Positions 1-7,922 are shown, counted from the stretch's first letter. The stretch is 9,390 bases of DNA from Bacteroidia bacterium (GCA_025450095.1 JANWID010000224.1:1-9390); one strand, 5' to 3'. Numbers and translations: made by a program. The notes: generated from the letters alone by a model not told the origin.

Positions 1-12
1 CCGTTATTTTAT

Positions 13-2439
13 ATGTTCATTTCTTTTTCCAGGAACTTGCTTTTAATCATGCTGCTGGTGCTGATGAACCTAACTGCATTTTCGCAGGGTAAGCAGAAAT
101 TTACAATCAGCGGGTATGTGAAAGATGCAACGACCGGTGAATATATGATCGGTGCTAATGTTTACCTGAAAGAAGTATTGAAAGGTGCTGCCACTAACCA
201 GTACGGGTTTTATTCACTGACGTATGATGAAGGAGAATACACGCTGGTGATAACTTACCTGGGTTATAAAGAAAATTCACAAAAGATAATACTCAATAAA
301 GATCTCCGTGTGAATGTGGCATTGGAAGAGTCAGCAATACTTACCCAGGAAGTAGTAATTACAGGAGAAAAGGAAGATGAAAATGTGCAGTCACCTCAAA
401 TGGGTAAGATGGAAATGGATGTGGAGAAGATTAAAACACTGCCCGCATTTATGGGAGAAGTTGACATTCTCAAATCAATCCAGTTGTTACCAGGAGTTCA
501 GTCGGCAGGGGAGGGCAACTCCGGATACTATGTAAGGGGTGGAGGACCCGATCAGAACCTGATCCTGCTGGATGAAGCTGTCGTTTATAATGCTTCACAT
601 TTGTTCGGATTCTTTTCAGTTTTCAATGCTGATGCCGTAAAAAATGTTTCACTTATAAAAGGAGGTATGCCTGCACAGTATGGTGGAAGGCTTGCATCGG
701 TACTTGATATTTCCATGAAGGAAGGCAATTCAAGAGAATATCATGTTGAAGGAGGACTGGGTTTTATAGCGTCACGAGTTACCATTGAAGGACCGATAAA
801 AAAGGACACTGCATCGTTTATAATTTCCGGAAGGAGAACGTTCATTGATTTATTTTTGAGGGAACCATTTGTGGATGCAAATTCAAATGCCGCTGGTAAC
901 AGTTATTATTTTTATGACCTGAATACAAAAATCAATTACAGATTATCTGATAAGGACCGGTTTTTCATAAGCGGGTATTTCGGAAGAGATGTTTTTAAAT
1001 TTTCCAGTGCTGCATCCGGTTTCAAAGCGAGGATTCCCTGGGGTAATGCAACCGCTTCCGCCCGGTGGAACCACCTTTTCAATGATCAGCTGTTTTTGAA
1101 TACAACACTGGTTTTCTCCGATTATAATTTTTCATTCGGTGCGGAGCAACAGCAATTCGAATTCAAATTATTTTCCGGAATACGTGACTGGAACGGGAAA
1201 ATTGATTTTACTTATTTTCCAAACATCCTGCATCAGGTAAAATTCGGCATGAATTATACTTACCACACTTTCACGCCATCAAATGTGTCGGCCCGTTCCG
1301 GGGAAACACAATTCGATTTGGGTGAAATCGTGAAGTTATATTCACATGAAGGTGCTGTATATGCAAATGATGAATGGGATATCACGGAGCGACTAGCAGT
1401 GAATGTTGGTCTGCGTTATACTTACTTTAACCAGGTAGGCCCGTTCACACGGTATGTCCAGGATGAGAATCTCGAAATACAGGATACAATTTATTACGGC
1501 AATGGGGAAAGTATCCAGGCGTATAATCATATCGAACCTCGTTTTTCAACAAAGTTTTCGCTCACGAAAAGTTCCTCAGTTAAAGGTTCAGTTACACAAA
1601 ACTACCAGTACGTGCATATGACATCGTTGTCGTCGGCATCACTGCCTACAGATGTCTGGGTGCCTTCTTCAACTGTAGTAAAACCACAAGTAGGATGGCA
1701 ATATGCACTTGGTTATTTTAAAAATTTCAAGGATAACCTGTGGGAGACTTCTATTGAAGTTTATTATAAGGATATGAAAAACCAGATTGAATATCGTGAA
1801 GGTGCTCAACCTGATGAGGACATCAAGAACAACCAGGATAATAATTTTGTGTTTGGTGATGGCTGGTCATATGGTGCTGAATTTTTTGTAAATAAAACGA
1901 AAGGCCGCTGGAACGGGTGGGTGGGATATACCATATCCTTTACAGAGCGCCAGTTTCCTGATCTGAATAACGGAAAAACATTTCCTGCAAAGTACGACCG
2001 CAGGCATGATGTTTCCATCGTGTTCAGCTATGAGCTTAATAAACGTTGGACTTTCGGAGCAACATGGATATATGCTACAGGCAATGCACTGAATCTTCCG
2101 CAAAGCCGGATGTTCCTCAACGGACCCGTTGATCTATCCCAGTATTTTTCCAACCCGAGCATTCCTGGACAGATCTATTATGAGTATGGCGAAAGAAATT
2201 CATACCGGCAGGATGCTTATCACCGGCTTGATATTTCCGCAACACTGAAAATGAAGAAAAAGAAAAAATGGGAGTCGAGCTGGAATTTTTCAGTTTTCAA
2301 TTTGTATAACAGGCATAATCCGTATTTTATTTATTTCGACGATTCGATTAATGAATCAACCGGGCAGTTTCAGATACAGGCGAAGCAGGTATCGTTATTT
2401 CCCATATTGCCATCCGTTACTTACAATTTCAAATACTGA
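13..2439 (+). CDS. TonB-dependent receptor with carboxypeptidase-regulatory-like N-terminal domain
   Basis: Outer-membrane receptor that would import a ligand using energy passed from TonB-ExbBD. Seen in the protein: a signal peptide (hydrophobic residues 8-22, likely cleavage around AFSQ, 22-25); a carboxypeptidase-regulatory-like domain at about 30-105 (ISGYVKDATTGEYMIGANV, GFYSLTYDEGEYTLVITYLGY); a TonB-box-like stretch QEVVITGEK at 112-120; a plug domain at about 130-235 with the hallmark GYYVRGGGPDQNLILLDE at 171-188; then a long beta-barrel rich in alternating aromatic residues, ending LPSVTYNFKY with an aromatic C-terminus. The length of 808 residues fits a complete receptor. It lacks the longer plug and barrel of SusC proteins. 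The ATG at 13 gives a normal signal peptide, but the frame stays open to the window edge, so a slightly earlier start cannot be excluded. The ligand cannot be read from the sequence. The downstream DUF4249 lipoprotein, 4 nt away, is the likely partner. Confidence 0.95.
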   Translation: MFISFSRNLLLIMLLVLMNLTAFSQGKQKFTISGYVKDATTGEYMIGANVYLKEVLKGAATNQYGFYSLTYDEGEYTLVITYLGYKENSQKIILNKDLRVNVALEESAILTQEVVITGEKEDENVQSPQMGKMEMDVEKIKTLPAFMGEVDILKSIQLLPGVQSAGEGNSGYYVRGGGPDQNLILLDEAVVYNASHLFGFFSVFNADAVKNVSLIKGGMPAQYGGRLASVLDISMKEGNSREYHVEGGLGFIASRVTIEGPIKKDTASFIISGRRTFIDLFLREPFVDANSNAAGNSYYFYDLNTKINYRLSDKDRFFISGYFGRDVFKFSSAASGFKARIPWGNATASARWNHLFNDQLFLNTTLVFSDYNFSFGAEQQQFEFKLFSGIRDWNGKIDFTYFPNILHQVKFGMNYTYHTFTPSNVSARSGETQFDLGEIVKLYSHEGAVYANDEWDITERLAVNVGLRYTYFNQVGPFTRYVQDENLEIQDTIYYGNGESIQAYNHIEPRFSTKFSLTKSSSVKGSVTQNYQYVHMTSLSSASLPTDVWVPSSTVVKPQVGWQYALGYFKNFKDNLWETSIEVYYKDMKNQIEYREGAQPDEDIKNNQDNNFVFGDGWSYGAEFFVNKTKGRWNGWVGYTISFTERQFPDLNNGKTFPAKYDRRHDVSIVFSYELNKRWTFGATWIYATGNALNLPQSRMFLNGPVDLSQYFSNPSIPGQIYYEYGERNSYRQDAYHRLDISATLKMKKKKKWESSWNFSVFNLYNRHNPYFIYFDDSINESTGQFQIQAKQVSLFPILPSVTYNFKY

Positions 2440-2443
2440 TTAC

Positions 2444-3316
2444 ATGAGATACTGCAAAAATCCATTGTTGCTGTTGTTTCTGGCAGTTGTAACAAATCTC
2501 TTCCAGTCGTGTGAAAAAGATATTACTGTGGATCTGCCTGAACCGGAGTCCAGGATTGTGGTGGAAGGTTACATAACACCTGGCGTTTCAGCATATGTTT
2601 TTATTTCGAGATCAGTTGCCTATTTTGCTCCTGTGGACTCTGCTTCATTAGTCAGTTCTGCAGTTAAAGGTGCGCTTGTTACATTATCGGATGGAACATC
2701 AACTGATACACTGGTGGAGCTTGCGCCCGATATCGGTTACTTATATATTTCTCCAAACATGACCGGTGAAGTTGGAAAAACCTATTCGCTGAATATTGTT
2801 ACATCCGACGGGAAAACAGTTTCATCAACCACAACAATTCCTGCACTCGTCCCCCTTGATAGTATATGGTTCAAACCCCAGAATGAAACAGATTCACTCG
2901 GCTGGACATGGGCGCGATTATCTGACCCCGGTTCAGCTGTAAATAATTACCGTTGGTTTGCAAAAAGGCTTGGTAAGGATAATGATTTTATTGCACCGAT
3001 TGGTTCCGTTCTGGAGGATAAATTTTTTAACGGTTTGAGCTTTGATTTTGCGTACAACCGTGGAAAAGCTCCAAATTCCCTTGCTGAAGATGATAACAAT
3101 GAAGAGGAAGGCTATTTCAAAAAAGGTGATACCATTGTCGTGAAATTTGCATCCATTACCAAAGAAAGCTTTGATTTCTGGCGATCGGCGGAAACGCAGT
3201 CATCTTCCAATGGCAATCCTTTCGGATCTCCTGCCCCGTTAAAAGGCAACATTGAAGGCGGAATCGGTATCTGGGAAGGATATTCGTTCAGCCTGGATAC
3301 TACTATTGCTGAATGA
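2444..3316 (+). CDS. DUF4249 family outer-membrane lipoprotein
   Basis: A 290-residue lipoprotein of the DUF4249 family, whose genes typically sit directly after TonB-dependent receptors in Bacteroidota and are presumed to be surface partners of the receptor, loosely analogous to SusD; the biochemical role is unproven. Seen: a type II signal peptide with lipobox FQSC (Cys23), followed by EKDITVDLPEPE, which resembles both the usual DUF4249 N-terminus and the charged signals that send lipoproteins to the cell surface in this phylum. The segment SRIVVEGYITPGVSAYVFISRS (36-57) is family-typical, as is the C-terminal GGIGIWEGYSFSLDTT (272-287). I chose the ATG at 2444 because it puts the signal peptide at the N-terminus; an upstream in-frame ATG at 2351 would add 31 residues lying inside the receptor gene. 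The gap to the receptor stop is 4 nt, so the two are almost certainly co-transcribed. Confidence 0.9.
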   Translation: MRYCKNPLLLLFLAVVTNLFQSCEKDITVDLPEPESRIVVEGYITPGVSAYVFISRSVAYFAPVDSASLVSSAVKGALVTLSDGTSTDTLVELAPDIGYLYISPNMTGEVGKTYSLNIVTSDGKTVSSTTTIPALVPLDSIWFKPQNETDSLGWTWARLSDPGSAVNNYRWFAKRLGKDNDFIAPIGSVLEDKFFNGLSFDFAYNRGKAPNSLAEDDNNEEEGYFKKGDTIVVKFASITKESFDFWRSAETQSSSNGNPFGSPAPLKGNIEGGIGIWEGYSFSLDTTIAE

Positions 3317-3326
3317 AAGTCATCTG

Positions 3327-3356
3327 TTTCATAATAGAAATGGAATATTAATTTTG
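3327..3356 (+). promoter_or_regulatory. Bacteroidota-type promoter for trxB
   Basis: The spacer before trxB holds TAATTTTG at 3349-3356, a full match to the Bacteroidota -7 consensus TAnnTTTG. Eighteen nucleotides upstream lies TTTC (3327-3330), one base off the -33 consensus TTTG. Transcription would begin a few bases past 3356, giving an A-rich leader of roughly 20 nt before the ATG at 3385, with no Shine-Dalgarno sequence, as is normal in the phylum. The match is by eye; the -33 element is imperfect and the spacing slightly short. Confidence 0.6.
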
Positions 3357-3384
3357 CACAACCAAAAATTATTCTTCGAAACGA

Positions 3385-4320
3385 ATGTCTGAACATGTTA
3401 AGTGCCTGATTATAGGTTCCGGTCCTGCCGGTTATACTGCTGCAATTTATGCTGCCCGGGCGGATCTTAAACCTTTAATGATACAGGGTCTGCAGCCCGG
3501 TGGGCAGCTCACAATAACTACCGAAGTGGAAAATTATCCAGGTTATCCATCAGGAACTCATGGTCCTAAAATGATGGAAGATTTTAAGGCGCAGGCAGAA
3601 CGGTTTGGCACGGATATCCGCTGGGGATATGTTTCATCGGTTGATTTTACCGGGCCGGTTCATAAAGTTATTGTTGATGAAAAAACAGAGATAACTGCTG
3701 ATACCGTTATCATCGCTACTGGTGCATCTGCAAAATGGCTGGGACTGGAATCAGAACAAAGACTAAATGGTTTTGGAGTATCTGCATGCGCTGTGTGTGA
3801 CGGGTTCTTCTTTAAGAACCAGGATGTAGCAATTGTCGGGGCAGGGGATACAGCTGCGGAAGAAGCGACGTATCTGGCTAAGTTATGCAAACAAGTTTAT
3901 ATGATTGTTCGCAGAGATGAGATGCGTGCCTCTAAAGCTATGCAACACCGTGTTGAAAACACACCGAATATAGAAGTAATATTCAACAGTGAAACTAAGG
4001 AGATCCTTGGTGATAAAGGTGTCGATGGTGCTTTGATTGTTGATCGTACCACAGGGAAAGAGCGTTTACTTAGAGTTACAGGTTTCTTTGTAGCAATAGG
4101 ACATCAGCCGAATACTGAAATTTTTAAGGGCTGGTTAGATATGGATGATACCGGTTACATCAAAACCGTACCGGGAACAACCCGCACCAATATACCCGGA
4201 GTATTCGCATCCGGCGATGCACAGGATCATGTTTACCGCCAGGCCGTAACAGCTGCAGGTACCGGATGTATGGCAGCTATTGATGCGGAACGTTTTCTTG
4301 CATCATCCGGGATTCATTAA
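3385..4320 (+). CDS. trxB: thioredoxin-disulfide reductase
   Basis: Cytoplasmic flavoenzyme that uses NADPH to reduce oxidised thioredoxin, which then keeps protein thiols, ribonucleotide reductase and peroxidases reduced. All family landmarks are present: the FAD-binding GSGPAG (11-16), GGQLTITTEVENYPGYP (39-55), the redox-active CAVC (Cys135 and Cys138, in ACAVCDG), the NADPH-binding GAGDTAAEEA (152-161), the 2'-phosphate-contacting VRRDEMRAS (175-183), the second FAD motif GVFASGDAQD (272-281) and RQAVTAAGTGCMAAIDAE (285-302). At 311 residues it is the usual length for the low-molecular-weight bacterial enzyme. It is a single gene with its own promoter, convergent with the DUF2027-Smr gene. 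Nothing about it is unusual. Confidence 0.98.
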   Translation: MSEHVKCLIIGSGPAGYTAAIYAARADLKPLMIQGLQPGGQLTITTEVENYPGYPSGTHGPKMMEDFKAQAERFGTDIRWGYVSSVDFTGPVHKVIVDEKTEITADTVIIATGASAKWLGLESEQRLNGFGVSACAVCDGFFFKNQDVAIVGAGDTAAEEATYLAKLCKQVYMIVRRDEMRASKAMQHRVENTPNIEVIFNSETKEILGDKGVDGALIVDRTTGKERLLRVTGFFVAIGHQPNTEIFKGWLDMDDTGYIKTVPGTTRTNIPGVFASGDAQDHVYRQAVTAAGTGCMAAIDAERFLASSGIH

Positions 4321-4326
4321 CTCAAA

Positions 4327-4339
4327 GGTTTTTCAAACC
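4327..4339. terminator. weak hairpin between convergent genes
   Basis: GGTTT-TTC-AAACC forms a 5-bp stem with a 3-nt loop in the 12-nt space between the trxB and smr stop codons and overlaps the end of the minus-strand gene. It might help both transcripts stop, but the stem is short and mostly A-T and there is no clear U-run, so it may be chance. Confidence 0.2.
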
Positions 4340-5364
4340 AGGATCACTTCTGTTGCACCGCTACCATATTTCCGGAAGTCGGCATCCCGGAAAGTAATGC
4401 CCTGGTAGTTTTGCAGCTCTCTGCGGATTTCGTGCTTCAGTTTTCCATTACCCACACCGTGAATAAATATGATACGGTGAAAACGATTTCTAAGGGCGGC
4501 ATCCATTTCCATAGTGAACCGGCTCAATTGCAATTGTAACATTTCACTGTTTGTCATCCCAGCAGGTGATTCGGTCAGTTCCTCTATATGAAGATCTACT
4601 TCCTTTTCAATTTCAATTGTGCCTGGCCGGATCGTATCCTGCTTCGTATTTTTATTTAAACGCGGTTTACCAAAATGTGATTTTAGTTCTGCAATTCCTG
4701 GTGACAGATCTTTGTCTACATTCTCTTCTTCTGAAGATTTCAGACTGGCAAACAATACTGATTTTTGCGCGAACGATAATAACCCGGGAATATTTTTATC
4801 AGCTGATTGTAATGTTGGAATCATGACGCTGAATTCCTTTCTGAAGCTAATGGGATAACCTCTGCTTTCTGATACATGGAAAATTCCATTCAGTAAAAAT
4901 GATTTAATACTTATCAAAGCAGATCGTTCAAAAGCTGCGAGGTTCATTATGCTTTCCGGATCGAGAGTTCCAAATTGCAATCCGATCCATTTTTCATTTT
5001 CATGGGTATAGCAAACAAAAAGCAGTTTGTGTTCAGTACGATTCACAAGGAAATAATTCAGAGCTCCACTTAACACGGCACCGGTTGCACCGGGAATGAC
5101 TACAGCAGTAATTGTATCCGCTTCACAAATAGAAATAATATCATCAGACAGGATTTCCGGATGGATTTTTTTTTCTTCAACAACCGGATCCGGAATAAAT
5201 GTTTCAATCTGCGAAGAAATTTTAACCAGCTCCTTTTCATTTACCGGGATTTCGAATCCATCTTCAATTTCAACGATAACGTTATTTCCCTGGTATCCTT
5301 TTACGATTCCTTCCTGTTTCTCATTGACAAAACTCACTTTGTCGCCTGGTGAAAATTTCATCAT
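4333..5364 (-). CDS. DUF2027 domain protein with C-terminal Smr domain
   Basis: A 343-residue cytoplasmic protein of the Bacteroidota DUF2027/Smr family. Seen: a small N-terminal beta-rich segment (FSPGDKVSFVNEKQEGIVKGYQGNNVIVEIEDGFEIPV, 4-41) that resembles an SH3/KOW-like fold; a central DUF2027 region at about 80-205; a charged linker at about 210-255; and an Smr (small MutS-related) domain at about 256-343 with DLHIEEL (257-263), HGVGNGKLK (302-310) and YGSGATEVIL (333-342). Smr domains in other proteins bind or nick nucleic acid (for example the C-terminus of MutS2). There is no MutS ATPase here, so recombination control should not be assumed. ATG codons at 5364 and 5361 are both possible starts and differ by one residue. 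It is the last gene of the minus-strand cluster, after a 128-nt spacer with a repeat. Family assignment is firm, function is not. Confidence 0.9.
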   Translation of the reverse strand: MMKFSPGDKVSFVNEKQEGIVKGYQGNNVIVEIEDGFEIPVNEKELVKISSQIETFIPDPVVEEKKIHPEILSDDIISICEADTITAVVIPGATGAVLSGALNYFLVNRTEHKLLFVCYTHENEKWIGLQFGTLDPESIMNLAAFERSALISIKSFLLNGIFHVSESRGYPISFRKEFSVMIPTLQSADKNIPGLLSFAQKSVLFASLKSSEEENVDKDLSPGIAELKSHFGKPRLNKNTKQDTIRPGTIEIEKEVDLHIEELTESPAGMTNSEMLQLQLSRFTMEMDAALRNRFHRIIFIHGVGNGKLKHEIRRELQNYQGITFRDADFRKYGSGATEVILV

Positions 5365-5370
5365 AGGGTA

Positions 5371-5421
5371 ACGAATTTACGAATTCCGCCTTTGGCGGCT
5401 ACGAATCTACGAATTACGAAT
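5371..5421. repeat. ACGAAT repeat element around a GC hairpin
   Basis: Five copies of ACGAAT begin at 5371, 5379, 5401, 5409 and 5416, two on one side and three on the other of a perfect hairpin CCGCC-TTT-GGCGG (5386-5398; 5-bp stem, 3-nt loop). The hexamers are direct, not inverted, repeats. The element ends 6 nt before the DUF2027-Smr start codon, so it would lie in that gene's leader if the cluster is read through. This arrangement looks like a small dispersed intergenic repeat, but only one copy is present in the window, so mobility or copy number is inference. Confidence 0.7.
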
Positions 5422-5492
5422 ATTCAGAGATTTTTTAAAAGAACAGTATTCCCACCAAGTTGGGCAGGCATAATTCCTTGCTCGCCATATTT

Positions 5493-6470
5493 TTAGAAAT
5501 AAAGCCAATAGAATTTACTCTTTCCGTTTTGATTTATTTCGAGTGTAGGTGCTGGTATCTTGATAAAACCAAATAATCCAAACACGCTTTTGAGCACTTT
5601 GCTTCGCACCCGGATTTTTGTTAGGTCGATATCGGGTGCAATATAATACTGGCGAAAACGTGTAGTTTCCTGTGGTGATTCACCATCATTATAAACAACA
5701 TTATCGGTGGCCCCTGTCATTCCTTCAGCCCCATAACCCCCGGCAATATTCAACCAACGTGGAAATTTTGAATCCTGGGGCAGGAATGAATATATATTAC
5801 CCGACAGCCAATATGTCTGACCGTTATAATCTTTAAATAATGTTTCCGGAAACCCGGAACCCAAAAGGTCCGGATTGAATTCATTATACTCGGTATCGTG
5901 CCATGAAAATTTTATTTTCAAACGCTGTTCTTTCCAGGCAAGTTCCTGTGATATCGCCAGGGCAGATCCGGTTACATTGGCAATCATATCACCGGTTGAA
6001 AATCCCCATTGCTCGGAGAATCCGTCGAAAACTTCAATCGTGGTGAGAAATGCAAGGCCCAGACTCCCACCGATCCAGGTTGCTTTTTTATGCGGCATGC
6101 CGGTCCACTGCATGAGGTCAATGCCCCATTTCCCGAGATAATAAGCAGAACCGAAATGACCTGCCTTATCTACCTGCAACCATTCTCCGTTGTCATCAAA
6201 AGTATGAAAGGAACCTAACGGGTAATCATCATACCAGAGGAAATATAAACCGGTCATAGAACCCGCATATGCTGCACCCAGGCTCCAGCCTACTAATTTT
6301 CCTCTGTCCCTGTCATATGATTTTGCAGGCTCCCAGAAGCTCAGGGTATCCTGGGCGGTCATGCTTTTCGCGAAAAGAATAAAGCAAAACATGAATACCG
6401 TGAAGAATTTCCCGTAGCCGGGGCAGCTTATAAAAAATAACCGGGATATCCTACCAATGAAATTTTTCAT
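5493..6470 (-). CDS. DUF2279 domain protein, exported
   Basis: A 325-residue DUF2279 family protein of unknown function, probably periplasmic or in the outer membrane. Seen: a hydrophobic export signal at about 22-35 ending in SMTAQ (36-40); the family core VDKAGHFGSAYYLGKWGIDLMQ (100-121), with conserved Asp-Lys and His-Phe; glycine-rich hydrophobic segments at 59-80 and 131-145; EVFDGFSEQWGFSTGDMIANVTGSALA (146-172); and a C-terminal half rich in aromatic residues ending FYWLYF, which could be beta-strands facing the membrane. The frame can be extended to a TTG at 6515 that abuts the upstream stop, but I prefer the ATG at 6470, which starts MKNF and follows an A-rich leader. Even so the signal has an unusually long n-region of about 20 residues. 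It lies 45 nt after the phosphohexomutase gene, on the same strand. Confidence 0.85.
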   Translation of the reverse strand: MKNFIGRISRLFFISCPGYGKFFTVFMFCFILFAKSMTAQDTLSFWEPAKSYDRDRGKLVGWSLGAAYAGSMTGLYFLWYDDYPLGSFHTFDDNGEWLQVDKAGHFGSAYYLGKWGIDLMQWTGMPHKKATWIGGSLGLAFLTTIEVFDGFSEQWGFSTGDMIANVTGSALAISQELAWKEQRLKIKFSWHDTEYNEFNPDLLGSGFPETLFKDYNGQTYWLSGNIYSFLPQDSKFPRWLNIAGGYGAEGMTGATDNVVYNDGESPQETTRFRQYYIAPDIDLTKIRVRSKVLKSVFGLFGFIKIPAPTLEINQNGKSKFYWLYF

Positions 6471-6515
6471 CTTCAGTGTTAACGGATTCCGGCTAAATGT
6501 TTTTAGAACCGACAA

Positions 6516-7922
6516 TCAGGAGAGCAACACTTTTTTGGCTTCATCGAGTATTTCGAACGCTGCTTTTTTCGAACTTGATTCAGCATAGGTACGTAACACA
6601 GGTTCGGTACCGCTGGCACGGATCATCAGCCAATCACCGTTCTCAAAGAAGTATTTATAACCATCGAGATCTTCCACCCGGCTTACTTTGTATTTTCCAA
6701 AAGAATGGTAATTGCCCGCTTTACAGTTTTCCAAAACCTTCTGTTTGATTTCTTCCTTGATATGAAGATCATTCCTTTCAAATGAAAAAGGCCCTGTAAT
6801 TTCATATACTTCTTTTATCAGCTCGTTCAAAGTTTTTCCGGATTTCGCCATGAATTCCCACAAAACAAGTCCCATCCAGATTCCATCACGTTCCGGAATA
6901 TGACCTTTAATTGCTATGCCCCCGGATTCTTCTCCGCCAAGCAAAACATCTTCTTTGATCATGATTTCAGCAATATACTTGAAACCTATTTTCACTACTT
7001 CTATAGGCAGATTGTAATGCGCACAAAGTTTCTGTACTCGGGGGGTTGCACTGAATGCAACACATACCTTTCCGGAAACTCCTTTGTATTTATGGAGATA
7101 ATGAATTAATAAAAGGATAATGTGATGTGAATCGACGAAGTTTCCTTCGGAATCATAAAATCCCAAGCGATCCGCATCGCCATCGGTAACCAGGCCGCTG
7201 TCGATATCGCCGGATATTTTTATCATCTCTGAAAACTCAGTGAGATTTTTATGTATTGGTTCCGGTGCCTGTCCCATGAATGATGGGTTGTAATCACAAT
7301 GAAGGAATGTGAGATCAGGTAACAAGCGCCGCATTACATTCTGACCCGCTCCATACATTGCATCATAAGCCAGTTGCAAACCGGAATTCCGGATCAGCTG
7401 GAGATCGAAATTTTTCTCGACATGTTCGCAGTAGCGTGTTTCCAGGTCAATGTATTCCAGGATTCCCGATTTTTCGAACTCATCAATAGACCGGTCTTCC
7501 ATATTTAATTCAGGCTCTTCCTTGATCCGGTCTTCAATTTCCGTAACCAAAGCAGGCAAAAGCGGACCACCATATGATCCCTTAAGTTTAAATCCATTAT
7601 ACTCTGGTGGATTGTGACTGGCTGTGATGATTATGCCGAGGTCACAACCTGTTTGCAGTGTTCCCAGTGAGATCATGGGTGTGGATACAAAACCTCTTGC
7701 CAGAAAGGTTTTAATTCCTTTAATGCACATCACTTTCGCAACAGTTTCGGCGAATAATTCGCCTCCAAACCTGCAATCGTGCCCAATTAAAACTTTTGGA
7801 TTTTTACTATTTGAAAGAAGCCAGTTTGCTGAAGCTTCAGATACCCTGGCAACATTTCCGACAGTAAAATCTTTTGCAATTATTGCTCTCCAACCGTCGG
7901 TGCCAAATTTAATCCTGGTCAT
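6516..7922 (-). CDS. alpha-D-phosphohexomutase (phosphoglucomutase/phosphomannomutase family)
   Basis: Cytoplasmic enzyme that moves a phosphate between C6 and C1 of a hexose through a phosphoserine, feeding glycogen or nucleotide-sugar synthesis. The 468-residue protein has all four superfamily signatures: TASHNPPEYNGFK (100-112; phosphoserine Ser102), the metal loop DGDADR (247-252), the sugar-specificity loop GEESGG (330-335) and the phosphate-binding RASGTEPVLRTYAES (435-449). The N-terminus IKFGTDGWRAIIAKDFT is typical of the bacterial phosphoglucomutase-like subgroup. It differs from GlmM, which usually has ISASHNP and RPSGTEP, so glucose or mannose phosphate is likelier than glucosamine phosphate; the real substrate cannot be fixed from motifs. 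The start is a clear ATG with an A/T-rich leader. It lies 47 nt downstream of the secreted unknown protein and 45 nt upstream of the DUF2279 start. Confidence 0.95.
   Translation of the reverse strand: MTRIKFGTDGWRAIIAKDFTVGNVARVSEASANWLLSNSKNPKVLIGHDCRFGGELFAETVAKVMCIKGIKTFLARGFVSTPMISLGTLQTGCDLGIIITASHNPPEYNGFKLKGSYGGPLLPALVTEIEDRIKEEPELNMEDRSIDEFEKSGILEYIDLETRYCEHVEKNFDLQLIRNSGLQLAYDAMYGAGQNVMRRLLPDLTFLHCDYNPSFMGQAPEPIHKNLTEFSEMIKISGDIDSGLVTDGDADRLGFYDSEGNFVDSHHIILLLIHYLHKYKGVSGKVCVAFSATPRVQKLCAHYNLPIEVVKIGFKYIAEIMIKEDVLLGGEESGGIAIKGHIPERDGIWMGLVLWEFMAKSGKTLNELIKEVYEITGPFSFERNDLHIKEEIKQKVLENCKAGNYHSFGKYKVSRVEDLDGYKYFFENGDWLMIRASGTEPVLRTYAESSSKKAAFEILDEAKKVLLS

Noticed and set aside
2251..2271. 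A-rich run coding for several lysines near the receptor C-terminus, a possible slippage site.
   Set aside because: The frame continues cleanly through the last barrel strands to an expected aromatic C-terminus, and lysine-rich periplasmic turns are common in such barrels.
2351..2443. In-frame extension of the DUF4249 gene to an ATG inside the receptor gene.
   Set aside because: It would bury the lipoprotein signal peptide behind 31 basic and aromatic residues; the ATG at 2444 fits a normal lipoprotein.
3327..3340. TTTC/GAAA inverted repeat after the DUF4249 stop as a terminator.
   Set aside because: Only a 4-bp A-T-rich stem with no U-run, and it overlaps the likely trxB promoter.
5435..5488. 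A 17-codon open frame on the minus strand in the spacer after the DUF2279 gene (ATG at 5488, TAA at 5435).
   Set aside because: Too short, no recognisable product, and it lies beside an apparent repeat; chance or repeat sequence is likelier than a gene.
6516..7922. GlmM (phosphoglucosamine mutase) as identity of the phosphohexomutase.
   Set aside because: Has TASHNP and RASGTEP rather than the usual GlmM forms, and the N-terminus matches the phosphoglucomutase-like subgroup.
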